Shown piece by piece: positions 16,557 through 16,989 of a stretch of DNA of 16,989 nt. Source of the stretch: Basidiobolus heterosporus B8920 (taxonomy: Eukaryota > Basidiobolomycota > Basidiobolomycetes > Basidiobolales > Basidiobolaceae); NCBI GenBank assembly GCA_000697455.1, contig JNET01029775.1:1-16989 (forward strand), written 5' to 3'. Made by a program: the position numbers and the translations under genes. Positions within the stretch are counted from its first letter, which is position 1; each line of letters opens with the position of its first letter. The notes below the pieces were generated by a model. The model was not told the DNA's origin. It was given only the letters and a program-made list of their open reading frames with translations, and searched no databases.

Positions 16557-16562
16557 TTTATT
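16557..16562 (-). terminator. putative polyadenylation signal of the right-edge gene
   Basis: A minus-strand AATAAA lies about 177 nt downstream of the stop at 16739-16741. Confidence 0.35.
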
Positions 16563-16738
16563 ACAATACCTTTGCTTAAAATTTTGTATCTGGTCCTTAA
16601 CATGTATGTCGATGAGTGGGTTTGATGAGTGGGTCTGAGCAAACAGAACCATGAATTTTGTTTTACTGTCTGAGGTTGATTTTTGAAAATATGAAAAAAC
16701 TCCCAAATGAACTGTAGTGTGTGTGTAGCATGTGTAGT

Positions 16739-16940
16739 CTACTCCACATTGGCTGGTCGCTCCACCCGAACCATATCCCAGTCTTCTTCTCCGTTGGATT
16801 CCTGTTGTAGACGCTAAAATATCCGAAGATAAGAAGTTGTTCGACAAAAGAGAAAGAAAACCTACACTCACCCAATATTCTTCTTGGAGTGAGAATTTAC
16901 GCCGATTTTTATCCAACTTCAATTTTTCTTCAGTACTCAT
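16739..16940 (-). CDS. short or 3'-terminal part of an unrecognised gene (two exons visible)
   Basis: Exons on the minus strand are 16940-16872 and 16813-16739, joined in phase 0 across a 58-nt GTGAGT...TTTTAG intron. The join gives a charged 47-residue sequence ending EEDWDMVRVERPANVE. Read without splicing, the sequence turns into low-quality translation, so the intron is well supported. The ATG at 16940 follows immediately after an AG preceded by CACTAAC, which looks like a branch point and 3' splice site. An in-frame TAG directly precedes the ATG. So this may be the last two exons of a gene that starts beyond the right edge, or a complete micro-protein. No family recognised. Confidence 0.5.
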
Positions 16941-16989
16941 CTATTTCACCATGATGAATGTTAGTGAACTTTGGAAGAAATCTTGGAAT

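Larger units (their letters stand above)
15900..16738. other. intergenic upstream of chitin deacetylase, with triple 14-bp repeat
   Basis: No supported gene. It contains the chitin deacetylase promoter, three direct 14-bp repeats at 16312-16353, a 16-bp perfect palindrome (AAACAATTAATTGTTT) at 16494-16509, a minus-strand AATAAA at 16557-16562 for the next gene, and two GATGAGTGGGT units at about 16611-16638. The minus-strand open frame across 16521-16740 is downstream of the stop at 16739 in the spliced model. Confidence 0.5.

Overview
The window looks like nuclear DNA of a fungus, probably an early-diverging (zygomycete-type) lineage. The reasons are short GT-AG introns (about 51-80 nt) with CTAAC or TACTAAC branch points, a Ser/Thr-tailed chitin deacetylase that looks GPI-anchored, two intronless F-box genes of the kind that form large families in such fungi, and a RasGEF. 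The exact lineage cannot be read from the sequence.

Layout from left to right: the 3' end of an unrecognised plus-strand gene (3-125); a 14-exon plus-strand gene (466-2765) whose spliced 513-residue product I recognise as a homologue of MEIOB, the meiosis-specific RPA1-like single-strand DNA-binding protein; a microsatellite-rich convergent intergenic stretch; a minus-strand RasGEF gene with four coding exons and an in-frame proline-rich 48-bp minisatellite (3442-6477); a gene-poor stretch; a minus-strand six-exon DEAH-box helicase closest to DHX40 (7417-10009); a divergent plus-strand F-box/LRR gene (10252-11742); a minus-strand small single-pass membrane protein with PDGK repeats (11908-12363); a second, minus-strand F-box gene (12694-14208); a minus-strand chitin deacetylase (14811-15899); and a minus-strand short or partial gene (16739-16940) that may continue beyond the right edge.

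These are ordinary neighbouring nuclear genes rather than a pathway cluster. I see no mobile element, RNA gene or CRISPR array. The most interesting item is the MEIOB homologue. MEIOB has been studied mainly in animals and is not part of the meiotic toolkit described for yeasts. Only fragments of the gene appear as simple open reading frames, because 13 introns, including one beside a 10-nt exon and two with GTCAG donors, break it up. The exon model given here comes from joining splice sites by hand and comparing the result with my memory of animal MEIOB.
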